Shown here: in pieces, positions 1-8,293 of the stretch
Numbering within the stretch: position 1 is the stretch's first letter
Layout: each line of letters begins with the position of its first letter
Notes under the pieces: generated by a model
What the model was told of the DNA's origin: nothing
What the model saw: only the letters and a program-made list of their open reading frames with translations
The model's database searches: none
Source: Paramagnetospirillum caucaseum
GTDB lineage: Bacteria; Pseudomonadota; Alphaproteobacteria; Rhodospirillales; Magnetospirillaceae
NCBI RefSeq assembly: GCF_000342045.1
Contig: NZ_AONQ01000037.1
Coordinates: forward strand, 1-46,114
DNA: 46,114 bases
Reading direction: 5' to 3'
Position numbers and translations under genes: made by a program

Positions 1-150
1 GGCGCGCTTGAACTCGGCGTAATTGCAGGCGCTGCACACGCCGTGCTCGTCAAAGGCAATGCGGGGCCGCTGGTTGGAAATCGTACACTTCTTGCAGAAC
101 TTGACCTCACGCGGCAGGTTATACTTCGTAATGATATCGTGCTTTTGCAT
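1..150 (-). CDS. wbpG: N-acetyl sugar amidotransferase (WbpG/PseA/LegA type), N-terminal fragment
   Basis: Only the first 50 residues are in the window; the gene runs off the left edge. The start MQKHDIITKYNLP is followed by two Cys pairs (C19/C22 and C39/C42) in the pattern CKKC-TISNQRPRI...GVCSAC. That pattern is the characteristic opening of the WbpG/PseA family, which converts an N-acetyl group on a sugar to an acetamidino group using ammonia. In Pseudomonas O-antigen clusters WbpG works with dedicated HisH and HisF paralogues that supply ammonia, and here those two genes lie directly upstream on the same strand (27-bp gap to hisH). The likely substrate, inferred from neighbours, is a legionaminic-type nonulosonate or its precursor. 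The family call is firm; the substrate is inferred. Confidence 0.85.
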   Translation of the reverse strand, partial: MQKHDIITKYNLPREVKFCKKCTISNQRPRIAFDEHGVCSACNYAEFKRA

Positions 151-176
151 GGGTTCTACTCTGTGGGACGGAATGG

Positions 177-836
177 TCAGGCCGAGACGAGTTTAGCCAG
201 GTTCCTGAAAATGGCGAGCCCGATGGGGCCGCTGCGCTCAGGGTGGAATTGGAAGGCGGCGATGTTGCCGTGCTGAACGGCGGAGCAATAGCTTTCCCCG
301 CCATAGGTGGTCAACGCCAATCTGGCCTGGGGATCGCTGGGCCGCACGTAGAAGGAATGCAGGAAATAGACGTAGGAATCCGGGGCGATGCCGTCGAGCA
401 GGTTGCCGGTCCACGTCTCGCCCTGCGATGGCCGGATGCGGTTCCACCCCACCTGCGGCACCTTGCTGCGCAAGCCTTCCTCACGGGTCTCGTCGAAGCG
501 GACCACGTCGCCCTTCAGCAGTCCCAGGCCGCCATGGGTGCCGAATTCCCGGCTTTCCTCGAACAGAAGCTGCATGCCCAGGCAGATGCCGACGAAGGGC
601 CGGCCCGAGGCGGCGGCCTTTTCGATGGGGGCGATCAGATTGCGGGCGCGGATCTCCTCCATGGCGGTGCCGAAGGCGCCGACCCCGGGCAGGATCACCG
701 CGCCGGCATCGGCGATGGCGCCGGCATCATGGGTGACCAGTGGCTCCAGTCCGACCCGCTGGCAGGCCTGGGCGATGCTGAACAGATTGCCATGGGCGCA
801 ATCGATGATGGCGATAGTGGGCCTGGCATCAGTCAT
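177..836 (-). CDS. hisH: HisH-like glutamine amidotransferase subunit (O-antigen type paralogue)
   Basis: 219 aa, the full length for a HisH glutaminase. The nucleophile elbow GICLGMQLLFE places the catalytic Cys at residue 85, and the C-terminal FQFHPERSG supplies the His-Glu of the triad. HisH releases ammonia from glutamine and passes it through its HisF partner. The gene overlaps the end of hisF by 8 bp and is followed by wbpG rather than by other histidine genes. This matches the hisH2-hisF2-wbpG arrangement that serves acetamidino-sugar synthesis. The family is certain; the role in glycan rather than histidine synthesis rests on this context, and a bona fide his-operon copy should exist elsewhere in the genome. 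Confidence 0.93.
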   Translation of the reverse strand: MTDARPTIAIIDCAHGNLFSIAQACQRVGLEPLVTHDAGAIADAGAVILPGVGAFGTAMEEIRARNLIAPIEKAAASGRPFVGICLGMQLLFEESREFGTHGGLGLLKGDVVRFDETREEGLRSKVPQVGWNRIRPSQGETWTGNLLDGIAPDSYVYFLHSFYVRPSDPQARLALTTYGGESYCSAVQHGNIAAFQFHPERSGPIGLAIFRNLAKLVSA

Positions 837-1674
837 GGTCGGTCACCGCGGGCCGGACGGGAATGTGCGCCGCCGCCATGGCCTGCTTGAGGCTGTCCAC
901 GGAATTGGGTTGGACGCCGCGCGCCGAGTGGCCGTAATGGGCGTGTGATGAACTGGTTCCCACATCGGTCACCTGGATGGTGTGGTAGTGCAGGATCGAG
1001 GCCACCGCCACCGCGTCGGCTCCGGCCGTGGTGACGGCCTCGCAGACATGGGCGGGGGTTCCGGCCCCGCCATGGGCGATCACCGGAATGGGCACGGCGG
1101 CGGCGATGGCGGCGATCAGTTCCAGGTCGAAGCCCTTGCCGGTCCCATCCCTGTCCACCGAGGTCAGCAAGATCTCGCCGGCACCGGAGGCGGCGACCTG
1201 TTTGGCCCAGGTGATGGCGTCGCGGCCGGTGAATTCGCGACCGCAATCGGTGAAGCACAGATGGCGACCGTCGGGCTGGCGGATGGCCTCGATGGCCACC
1301 ACGATGGTGGACGAGCCGAACATGTTGGCCGCCTCGGCGATGAATTCAGGGCGGTTGATGGCGGCGGTGTTGATGGACACCTTGTCGGCCCCCGATTGCA
1401 GCGCCACCCGGATGTCGTCCACGCTTCTGAGGCCGCCGCCGACGCACAACGGAATGAAAATCTCGCGCGAGGTGCGCTCGATGATGTCGAGCAGGCTGTT
1501 GCGTTCGTACAGCGAGGCGACAGCGTCCTGGTAGAACAGTTCGTCGATACCCTCCGCCGAATAGTGCCGCGCGAACAGCTCGGGCTTGCCCAGGACGCGC
1601 AGCCCCTCCAGCTGGATTCCCTTGACCAGGTTGGGGGCCTTGATGTCGAGGCGGGCGATCAGGCGGACGGTCAT
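829..1674 (-). CDS. hisF: HisF-like imidazole glycerol phosphate synthase cyclase paralogue
   Basis: 281 aa from the ATG at 1674; an open frame continues further upstream but overlaps the sulfotransferase in another frame and has no HisF homology. The (beta/alpha)8 signature motifs are present: LIARLDIK with the first catalytic Asp, VGGGLRS, SVDRDGTGKGFD and VIAHGGAGT. The C-terminus carries roughly 30 residues beyond the usual HisF end, as is common in O-antigen paralogues. The gene sits in hisF-hisH-wbpG order, so it most likely channels ammonia from HisH to the sugar amidotransferase rather than making IGP. The sulfotransferase upstream ends 13 bp away. Confidence 0.92.
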   Translation of the reverse strand: MTVRLIARLDIKAPNLVKGIQLEGLRVLGKPELFARHYSAEGIDELFYQDAVASLYERNSLLDIIERTSREIFIPLCVGGGLRSVDDIRVALQSGADKVSINTAAINRPEFIAEAANMFGSSTIVVAIEAIRQPDGRHLCFTDCGREFTGRDAITWAKQVAASGAGEILLTSVDRDGTGKGFDLELIAAIAAAVPIPVIAHGGAGTPAHVCEAVTTAGADAVAVASILHYHTIQVTDVGTSSSHAHYGHSARGVQPNSVDSLKQAMAAAHIPVRPAVTDHD

Positions 1675-1687
1675 GGCGGGTGGCTCG

Positions 1688-2611
1688 TCACGACTCTTTT
1701 GGTGCTGGGGCCTCGACCGCCCGAGCCATGGTGTCGGTGGGCGGCTCGATGATGAAGGAATCCAGGGACATTCCGGCCTCGGCCAGGATGGCGCGGCAGC
1801 GCGCCACGTCCTCGGGGGTGAAGACCGATTTCCACTGGCCGATTTCGCCCGACCGGGTGAAGAAGCCCTTGTAGCCGGGGCGCGAATGGATGGGGCCGGC
1901 GGCCTCCTCCTCCTTGCGCACCACCTTGATGTCGGAATCGCGCACGGCGCGGTCCAGCACGTCCACATCGACGGGAATGTTGAGATATTCCAGCAGCGGC
2001 CGGTAGGAGGCATGGGGATAGAGCATCATGTTCTCATAGGTGATGGAGAACATGTCGCGCTTGGCGCCGATGCGCTGCATGTCGGTGTAATGACGGATGT
2101 AATTGCCCAGGTCACCGTCGATGATCTCCTGGACCATGGCGAACTTGTCCGACAGCTCGGGGCGGTACTTGTATTGGTTGTAGAAAAACGAGACCAGGTA
2201 ATCGAGCGGATTACGGTAGACGAAGACCAGCTTGCCGTCGAAATACTCGAGGAAACGGGTGGTGTGGCAGTTGATGATGTCGTCATAGGGCAGACCCTTG
2301 AAGACATGTCGCCACTTGTCCCTGGGCTTGTAGTTGTCGGGATTGGCCAGATAGGCTTCGCGCGTATTGGGGATTATGTCGTCGGTCATGGCGTAGGTGA
2401 CCAGCGTGTCGCGATCCACGTAGTACTTGTACAGGTAATTGGCCAGGAAGATGCGCAGCTTGTTGGTTCCCGATTTGGGGATCGAGTTGCAGATGGCCAC
2501 GTGGCTGTCGATGCGCGGATGGATGACGGCGCGATAGAACGCCTGCTTCAAGAGCGGCTTGACCGGTCCCGCCAGCCGCGAGCCCGCCACGTAAAGGGGT
2601 TGAAACTTCAT
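1688..2611 (-). CDS. PAPS-dependent carbohydrate sulfotransferase
   Basis: 307 aa. Residues 44-50 (IPKSGTN) form the 5'-phosphosulfate loop. FVYRNPLDYLVSF is the 3'-phosphate binding motif with its conserved Arg and Ser region, and GEIGQWKSVFT near the C-terminus matches the RKGxxGxWK-type PAPS motif. The enzyme should transfer sulfate from PAPS to a hydroxyl or amine of a glycan or lipid, releasing PAP. It overlaps the preceding radical SAM gene by 4 bp (ATGA), so the two are co-translated. A cysQ gene for PAP removal lies at 35653 in the same cluster. No signal peptide is seen, so action is cytoplasmic. The acceptor is unknown. Confidence 0.85.
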   Translation of the reverse strand: MKFQPLYVAGSRLAGPVKPLLKQAFYRAVIHPRIDSHVAICNSIPKSGTNKLRIFLANYLYKYYVDRDTLVTYAMTDDIIPNTREAYLANPDNYKPRDKWRHVFKGLPYDDIINCHTTRFLEYFDGKLVFVYRNPLDYLVSFFYNQYKYRPELSDKFAMVQEIIDGDLGNYIRHYTDMQRIGAKRDMFSITYENMMLYPHASYRPLLEYLNIPVDVDVLDRAVRDSDIKVVRKEEEAAGPIHSRPGYKGFFTRSGEIGQWKSVFTPEDVARCRAILAEAGMSLDSFIIEPPTDTMARAVEAPAPKES

Positions 2612-3615
2612 GATTCTTCCTTCTGTGCGGGCTTGGAGCCAGCCTCAGGTGTCGCGAACAGGTCCATGTAATCCCAGCAATCCTTGCACACCGGCAATTC
2701 GTCGTGGCGCATGTCCACCAGCATCTCGCGGTACTTGGTGATGACCCGGTCGCTCCAGATCTCCGCCAAGGTCTGGGTCGCGGTGTCGCCCACCAGCATC
2801 AGATTGTCCGGATCATTGCAGCAGGCACTGACCGAACCGTCCCAGTTGATGGACAGCTTGTCGAAGATTTCGGGGCATTCCGGATGGTTCTTGACCAGGC
2901 TCTCGTGTTCCTTGAGCCAGCGCAGGCGCTCGACCTCGTGGGGCTTGAGACGGACGGCGTTGAGATCGACCAGATCCAGGATGGTGCGCCCGACGCTGAC
3001 CTTTTCCACCAGGCCGGTGACGCGCTTGGTGAAGGCCTCCACCTGCGCGGGTGTCTCGTAGGTGATGGTGGTCGAGATGTGCAGGTAGGGAAAGGCACGG
3101 TCGCCCCTGACCCGGGCCAGCATCTCGATGGTCTCCAGCAGGCCGTCGAAGAAGTCGGTATTGCGCATCTCCTCGTAGGATTTGCGGTCCACGCCCTGAA
3201 ACGAGAATTTCAGCGATTTCAGGCCGGCATCGATCAGCTGCCCGGCCAGTTCCTCGGTCAGCTTGCTGCCATTGGTGTTCATGTGGCTGACGATGCCTGC
3301 GCGCGAGCAGGCCTCGATAAAGTCCACCACCTTGGGATGGAGCAGCGGCTCGCCCCAGCGGATGAAGCGGATGGGGGTGCGGGTGGGGGCCAGCTGGTCG
3401 AGGACGCGGTAGAACACCTCCTCGCTCATCAGGCCCTTTTCCCTGCGCTGCGAGAAATTACCAGTCGGGCACATCAGGCAGCGGAAGTTACAGGTATTGG
3501 TCAGTTCCAGGTCCACCAGCCGGGGAAAGGCGGGCAGTCCGGCGTACTTCTCGGCCGAGTTGCCCTGGTTGCACAGGGCGTAAAGAGGATCGAGGGGATT
3601 GGCACGCTCGGTCAT
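2608..3615 (-). CDS. Radical SAM protein with SPASM-like C-terminus
   Basis: 335 aa from the ATG at 3615 (4 bp after the upstream gene's stop); a longer start at 3636 would add seven residues and overlap that gene. The [4Fe-4S]-SAM motif CNFRCLMC lies at residues 42-49, followed by the GEPLLHP strand and NTNG. The C-terminal region has CCND and CKDC cysteines typical of SPASM/twitch auxiliary cluster domains. It is probably cytoplasmic and may modify a sugar nucleotide or a peptide; the substrate cannot be read from sequence. It is co-translated with the sulfotransferase downstream and lies behind a B12-type radical SAM gene, so the three may act on one intermediate. Confidence 0.85.
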   Translation of the reverse strand: MTERANPLDPLYALCNQGNSAEKYAGLPAFPRLVDLELTNTCNFRCLMCPTGNFSQRREKGLMSEEVFYRVLDQLAPTRTPIRFIRWGEPLLHPKVVDFIEACSRAGIVSHMNTNGSKLTEELAGQLIDAGLKSLKFSFQGVDRKSYEEMRNTDFFDGLLETIEMLARVRGDRAFPYLHISTTITYETPAQVEAFTKRVTGLVEKVSVGRTILDLVDLNAVRLKPHEVERLRWLKEHESLVKNHPECPEIFDKLSINWDGSVSACCNDPDNLMLVGDTATQTLAEIWSDRVITKYREMLVDMRHDELPVCKDCWDYMDLFATPEAGSKPAQKEES

Positions 3616-3619
3616 GGCT

Positions 3620-5671
3620 CTATTCCGCGGCGACACGGGCCTTGACCCGCTCGCATTTCCGCCAGAAGAAGGTGATGTCGTAGTATTCCAGGATGCGCGG
3701 GATGGTCAGCGACATGTCCTTGCCGTACATGGACACGCCGGTGTTCAGGATGTCGCGGATCGACTTGGCGTCCCACCACAGGCGGTAGGTCACCTGGCCG
3801 GCATAGGTGACCAGCGGACCGCTTTCGTCGCGCCCGTTGTACCAGGACATGACGTCGAAGGCGAAGGGGACCTCTTCCTCGCCGGACTCCAGGCGACCGG
3901 CGAAGGCGTCGTGGGCCATGCGCACGGTGGTGGCCCAGCGCCGTGCCTCGCGCAGGCTTTCGGCCTGGTCGGCGGTGACGCGGCCCTCGGCCAGTTCCAG
4001 CAGGCATTCATAGGCGAAGTCGAGGGCGGCTACCGCCTGCTGGCTGAACACTTGGCCACGGAAGCGGCGGATCAGGTTGTCACCGATCTCGCCGTTGAGC
4101 AGACGTGCATGGTTCTCTGGGCGGGCATAGAATTCCTCGACGGCAGCCTGGGTGTCGAACAGTTCACCTTCGGACTGGCGCAGATATTCGGCGTAGATGC
4201 CGGCGACCGGGCTGTCGCCCTGGGCCGAGCGGCCCCAGATCTTCAGCATCAGGTCGTGCTGGGACAGGCCGAGTTCGCGCACATGGCGCCGCACGATGTC
4301 GAACTGGGGTTCGGAGAACACCGTGGAGATGAAGCCGAAGCCGCGGCATTCCAGATATTCGGCGAAGGACATGGTGCTGGTGGCAATGCAGACCTCTTCG
4401 ACCTCGAAACAGGTCTCGCCGTAATAGGTGCCGTGCTGACGGGCGACCAGGCGCCATTTGGTCTGCATGGCGTATTTCTCGCGGCAGGCCTTGGACGCCA
4501 TCTCGGTGCCCTTGAGCATGCACAGCGTGTTGGAGGAAATCCAGTCGATGCCGGCCTCGGTGTTCATGCGGTAGGCGTCGAAGAAGCTTTCCTTGGTCTC
4601 CAGCGGCATGGGCATGATCAGGTCCGAGGAGGACAGCATGCCGCGCTTCTTGATCTCCGAGTGCACCATGTGGAACTGCTCGGGCGTCATGTTCTTGCGC
4701 TTGACCACGTCCAGGGTATCCAGGTTCATGGATTGCAGCGCGGTCAGGATCTTGAAGCGGTTCTGCATCAGGTCGGAGACGTGCAGGATGCGCTCGTACT
4801 GGCTCTTGCCGGTGGTGAAGTCGAAGGCCATGGGCCAGTGGTAGGTGTCCTGGAGCTTGCGGATGTGCTCGGCGATCTCCACGTCACGCTTGAAGCTGCC
4901 AAAGTTGGAATCGGTGATGGCCAGGATCAGCTCGGGCTTGTCCTTGACCCGCTCGGCGATGAAGTCCAGTTCGGCGCGGATGCGGTCCAGGCTGAAGGCG
5001 GCGATCTTGTTGTACCAGTCCTGGGCTGCGTTGCAGAAGGTGCAGGAATAGGGGCAGCCGCGCGCCGTCTGGATCATGGGCGAATGCTCGCCGTCGAAGA
5101 ACTGGTCCATCAGGCCGTCGAGGAAGGGCGAGGGAATGACGTCGATGTCCATCAGGCGCGCCGGGCGCTCGCCCTTGAGCAGGTGACCGTCATGGACGGC
5201 CATCAGGCCTTCCTGCACCTCGGCCTTCAGCGTCGCCAGGGTATCGCCGGCCATCAGGCGACCGAGCAGCTTGGCGAAGGGGACCTCGCCCTCGCCATAG
5301 GCGAAGAAGTCGATTTCCGGGTGGCTGGACAGCAGCTCGATGCATTCCCCGTCATTGTCGGGGAATTCCGGCCCGCCGGCGATGCAGGTCACGTCCGGCA
5401 GCATGGCCTTGGCGTGGCGCATGGACAGATAGTTGAGCTCGGCGTTCCAGCAATAATGGGACATGCCCACCACGTCCGGCTTCCACTCGGCCACCAGCCG
5501 TTCGAACTCGTTGGGGTCCTCGACGATCCGGATGTCGAGGTTCTCGGGGCCGCAGACCTTGCGGCCATAGGCGGCGATATAGCCCAGCGCGATGGGCATG
5601 AAACTGGAATGGCGCCCCGAGGTGATGTGCTTGAGATGGCTCAACAGGATGCGCAACGGCTTGGTGGACAT
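3620..5671 (-). CDS. B12-binding-type radical SAM protein
   Basis: 683 aa. An N-terminal Rossmann-like B12-binding region (about residues 1-150, with KPDVVGMSHY and CIAGGPEF) precedes the radical SAM core, whose CPYSCTFC motif lies at residues 206-213. The C-terminal 250 residues are helical with no motif I recognise. Members of this class carry out methylations, rearrangements or C-C bond formation. No DxHxxG base-off motif is visible, which is usual for this group. Spacing to neighbours is a few base pairs, so it is part of the minus-strand operon. The 692-aa open frame on the other strand is its antisense shadow. Confidence 0.87.
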   Translation of the reverse strand: MSTKPLRILLSHLKHITSGRHSSFMPIALGYIAAYGRKVCGPENLDIRIVEDPNEFERLVAEWKPDVVGMSHYCWNAELNYLSMRHAKAMLPDVTCIAGGPEFPDNDGECIELLSSHPEIDFFAYGEGEVPFAKLLGRLMAGDTLATLKAEVQEGLMAVHDGHLLKGERPARLMDIDVIPSPFLDGLMDQFFDGEHSPMIQTARGCPYSCTFCNAAQDWYNKIAAFSLDRIRAELDFIAERVKDKPELILAITDSNFGSFKRDVEIAEHIRKLQDTYHWPMAFDFTTGKSQYERILHVSDLMQNRFKILTALQSMNLDTLDVVKRKNMTPEQFHMVHSEIKKRGMLSSSDLIMPMPLETKESFFDAYRMNTEAGIDWISSNTLCMLKGTEMASKACREKYAMQTKWRLVARQHGTYYGETCFEVEEVCIATSTMSFAEYLECRGFGFISTVFSEPQFDIVRRHVRELGLSQHDLMLKIWGRSAQGDSPVAGIYAEYLRQSEGELFDTQAAVEEFYARPENHARLLNGEIGDNLIRRFRGQVFSQQAVAALDFAYECLLELAEGRVTADQAESLREARRWATTVRMAHDAFAGRLESGEEEVPFAFDVMSWYNGRDESGPLVTYAGQVTYRLWWDAKSIRDILNTGVSMYGKDMSLTIPRILEYYDITFFWRKCERVKARVAAE

Positions 5672-5694
5672 CGGTAACCTCGTGGAGGGTCGGT

Positions 5695-6321
5695 TTAGAT
5701 CTGGCCGCGACCGCGCAGCACGCGCAGGGCCTCGGCCAGTTTGCGGGCGTCGGCGAGCGCGTCGTGGGCCGCCAGGTCACAGGTGAATCCCAGGACTGAA
5801 TCCAGCTGGCCGGTCACCAGCCGGGGCCTCGGAATGCCGGTACGCTCCACCAGGATGGGGCGCAGATTGGTGAAGGTGGCGTTGGCAAGCGGAAATTCAA
5901 GGCCGTACAGTTCGGCATTCTCGCGCATGATGACATCGTCGCCGCCATTGCTCGCCCCCCAGCCCTCAGGCGTCATGAAGGTGGCGAAGCGGTCCAGCGC
6001 CTCGGGCAGATCAAGCCCCTCGCGGTCCACCCGCGACTGCTTGATGCCGGTGAGATCCTTGAAATAATCCGACAGGACCGGATTGAAACGGGGCCGGACC
6101 ATCAGTTCCAGCCGGTCGGTTTCCTCCAGGGTCAAGGCATCCAGCTTGACCGCGCCCACCTGGACCAGTTCGCGGTATTCGCCCGGCCCCGACCAGTCGC
6201 GGGCCATGGATCCTTCCCAGGCCGTCCATTCGGTATCGAAGACGACGAATTCGGGGTCGTCGGAGAAACGCATTGGCGGGAAACTCAGGGTCTCCACAGC
6301 ACGGATGGTGTCCAGGGACAT
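5695..6321 (-). CDS. DEDDh 3'-5' exonuclease family protein (KapD-like), copy 1
   Basis: 208 aa from the ATG at 6321, which has a GGAAG ribosome site 4 bp upstream; a TTG start at 6336 is also open. VVFDTEWTAWEGS gives the first Asp/Glu pair, the DLTGIKQ segment is typical of the KapD/ERI-1-like branch, and HDALADA supplies the last His/Asp of DEDDh. The expected middle Asp lies in SNGGDD. The family degrades RNA or DNA 3' ends, which is unexpected in a glycan operon. A diverged second copy lies at 9045-9644. An inverted repeat resembling the cluster operator sits 27 bp upstream of the start. The family is well supported; its role here is unknown. Confidence 0.82.
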   Translation of the reverse strand: MSLDTIRAVETLSFPPMRFSDDPEFVVFDTEWTAWEGSMARDWSGPGEYRELVQVGAVKLDALTLEETDRLELMVRPRFNPVLSDYFKDLTGIKQSRVDREGLDLPEALDRFATFMTPEGWGASNGGDDVIMRENAELYGLEFPLANATFTNLRPILVERTGIPRPRLVTGQLDSVLGFTCDLAAHDALADARKLAEALRVLRGRGQI

Positions 6322-6374
6322 TCTGCTTCCGCTCAATCAAGGTGCATGTTCATCGCACGAACAGGCGGCAAGAA

Positions 6375-7247
6375 TCAAGGATGAGAGACGGGCCTGGGGC
6401 CGTCGTCAGGCTGCCGGCGGATCGCCAGCAGGCCGCCGGCGATGATCAGCACCGCTCCTGCCACGTCCGCCCCGCCGGGTGTCTCGCCGAAGAGCAGACT
6501 GCCGCCCAGCACCACCACCACGAAGGAGAGGTATTGCAAGGTGGCGACCAGAAAGGCCGGGATCCGCCGCAATGCCTCCAGGAAGAGGATCTGCGCCAGG
6601 TTGGCAATGGTTCCCACGGCCAGGTATCCGGCCAGTTCCAAGGCGGTGGGCTTTTGCCAGACCAGGGGCAGGACCAGGGCCGACAGACCCAGGCTGACCA
6701 GGGTGAACCACAGCAGGGTGGTCAGGCCGTCGTCGCTTCGACCGATCACCCGGGCCTGGACGGTGCACAAGGCCTCGAACACCGCCGAGGCCGCCGCCAG
6801 CAGGAACGGCCATGACGGCAGGCCCAGATCCGGGCGGGCGATCAGCACGATGCCGCAAAATCCCGCTCCGACGCCCAGCCAGCCGTTGCGTCCCGGCTGT
6901 TCGGCCAGCAGCGGCCAGGACAGTGCGGCCAGCAGCAGCGGCGACGTGAAGACCACCGCCGTGTAGGTGGCGGCGGTCATGTGGCCGATGGCGGCGAAGC
7001 CGGCCAGCATGGCGGCAAATCCCAGGATGGCCCGGACCAGCTGTTGTTTCGGCACCCGGCTCGGGACCAGCGGGCCGCGCAACCGGATGAGCAGCGCCAC
7101 CATGGGCAGGCCCAGCAGGAAGCGGAAGAACACCACCTCGGGGGCCGCATGGCTTCCTCCCAGCCACTTCAACAGCAGCAAGGTGGCGCCGCCCGCCATG
7201 GCGGCGCCCAGGGCCAGGGCGATTCCCGCCCGATGGACGGGTGTCAT
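6375..7247 (-). CDS. EamA/DMT-family inner-membrane transporter
   Basis: 290 aa, almost wholly hydrophobic, with about ten predicted membrane segments in two repeated EamA halves (residues about 8-140 and 150-285), the usual size for drug/metabolite transporters. It overlaps ptmE by 4 bp (ATGA), so it is translated with a nonulosonate gene. DMT proteins move small metabolites; in glycan clusters they can carry sugar nucleotides, lipid-linked sugars or precursors. Which applies here cannot be told from sequence. No signal peptide is needed because the first helix starts at residue 7. Confidence 0.85.
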   Translation of the reverse strand: MTPVHRAGIALALGAAMAGGATLLLLKWLGGSHAAPEVVFFRFLLGLPMVALLIRLRGPLVPSRVPKQQLVRAILGFAAMLAGFAAIGHMTAATYTAVVFTSPLLLAALSWPLLAEQPGRNGWLGVGAGFCGIVLIARPDLGLPSWPFLLAAASAVFEALCTVQARVIGRSDDGLTTLLWFTLVSLGLSALVLPLVWQKPTALELAGYLAVGTIANLAQILFLEALRRIPAFLVATLQYLSFVVVVLGGSLLFGETPGGADVAGAVLIIAGGLLAIRRQPDDGPRPVSHP

Positions 7248-8293
7248 TCCAGTCCGTTGACGAAGTCGGCGTTGGCCTTGACGAAATCGTCGGGCTGGCC
7301 GATGTCGAGCCAGTATTCCCGGATGGGGAAGGCCACCACCTTGCGTTCCGCGGCGATCAGGTCGGTCAGCAGGGTGGTCATGTCGTGATAGGTTCCCTGG
7401 GGCAGCAGGGCGAGCACGCTTGGCTCCAGCACGTAGATGCCGGCATTGACGAAGAACTTGTTGACCGGCTTCTCGTCGATGCCCCTGACCTGGTGGTCGT
7501 CCATGTTGACCACGCCGAAGGGAACCTCGAACTCGTATTCCCGCACGCCGATGGTGGCGTCGGCGCCGTTCTCCTGGTGGTATTCCAGCAGGCTTTCGAA
7601 ATTGACGCTGGTCAGCAGGTCGCCGTTCATCACCATCAGGGGGGAGGCCGGAGGCTCGGGGATCAGGCCCAGGGCGCCGGCGGTGCCCATGCGCTGGTCC
7701 TCCTCGATGTAGCGGATCTCGCAGCCCCAGCGCGAGCCGTCGCCGAAATGCTCCATCACCATTTTACGCTTGTAGTTCACCGCGAGGTAGAAGCGGTGGA
7801 ACCCGTGCTTGATGTAGCTTTCCAGGATGATTTCCAGCACCGGCTTGTTGCCGACGCGCAGGAGCGGCTTGGGCGTGCTCTGGGTCAGCGGGTGCAGTCT
7901 GGTGCCCAGTCCGCCGGCCATCAACACCACCCAATTGTCACGGGTGGAGGGGCCGCGCTCCAGTTCCTCGATGGTCTCGACGCCGACCACGATGCCTTCC
8001 GAATCCACCAGGGGAATCTGGCGGACCTTCAGCGTGTGCATCATGGTCAGGATATTCTCGCGCGAATCCTCGTTATTGGCGGTCTTGGGCGTCGGGTTCA
8101 TCACCTGGGCAACGCTGTCCTCCAGCCGATGCCCGCTGAGCAGGCCGCGGCGGACATCGCCATCGGTGACGGTGCCCAGCAATTTGCGCCGCGGGTCCAC
8201 CACCAGCAGGGTGCGGCCCGACACCTCGTCCAGGCGCCGCACCGTGTCGAGGATCGTCACGTCGGATGAGATAAGGCAATTCATCCACTTCAT
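7244..8293 (-). CDS. ptmE: CBS-domain nucleotidyltransferase, PtmE type (GDP-amino-sugar synthesis)
   Basis: 349 aa. Two CBS repeats fill residues about 5-115, followed by a full nucleotidyltransferase domain with the signature LMAGGLGTRLHPLT...KPLL (about residues 122-145), NGDLL and the EKP...NAGIY elements. This fusion is that of Campylobacter PtmE, which makes GDP-glucosamine from glucosamine-1-phosphate at the head of the GDP-linked legionaminic acid pathway. It overlaps neuD upstream and the DMT gene downstream by 4 bp each. Neighbouring legC, legG and legI homologues support the role. A different hexosamine-1-phosphate or NTP preference is possible. Confidence 0.87.
   Translation of the reverse strand: MKWMNCLISSDVTILDTVRRLDEVSGRTLLVVDPRRKLLGTVTDGDVRRGLLSGHRLEDSVAQVMNPTPKTANNEDSRENILTMMHTLKVRQIPLVDSEGIVVGVETIEELERGPSTRDNWVVLMAGGLGTRLHPLTQSTPKPLLRVGNKPVLEIILESYIKHGFHRFYLAVNYKRKMVMEHFGDGSRWGCEIRYIEEDQRMGTAGALGLIPEPPASPLMVMNGDLLTSVNFESLLEYHQENGADATIGVREYEFEVPFGVVNMDDHQVRGIDEKPVNKFFVNAGIYVLEPSVLALLPQGTYHDMTTLLTDLIAAERKVVAFPIREYWLDIGQPDDFVKANADFVNGLE

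Noticed and set aside
829-2013. 394-aa reading of hisF with a 113-residue N-terminal extension
   Set aside because: The extension overlaps the sulfotransferase in another frame and is Arg/Pro-rich shadow; HisF homology begins at the ATG at 1674.
4022-4034. GGCGGTAGC on the minus strand as another ops site
   Set aside because: It lies in the middle of a radical SAM coding region and diverges after the first nine bases; a chance match is likely.
3599-5677. 692-aa open frame on the plus strand
   Set aside because: It lies antisense to the B12 radical SAM gene, is low in complexity (G, L, V, H rich) and has no domain motifs; a GC-rich shadow.
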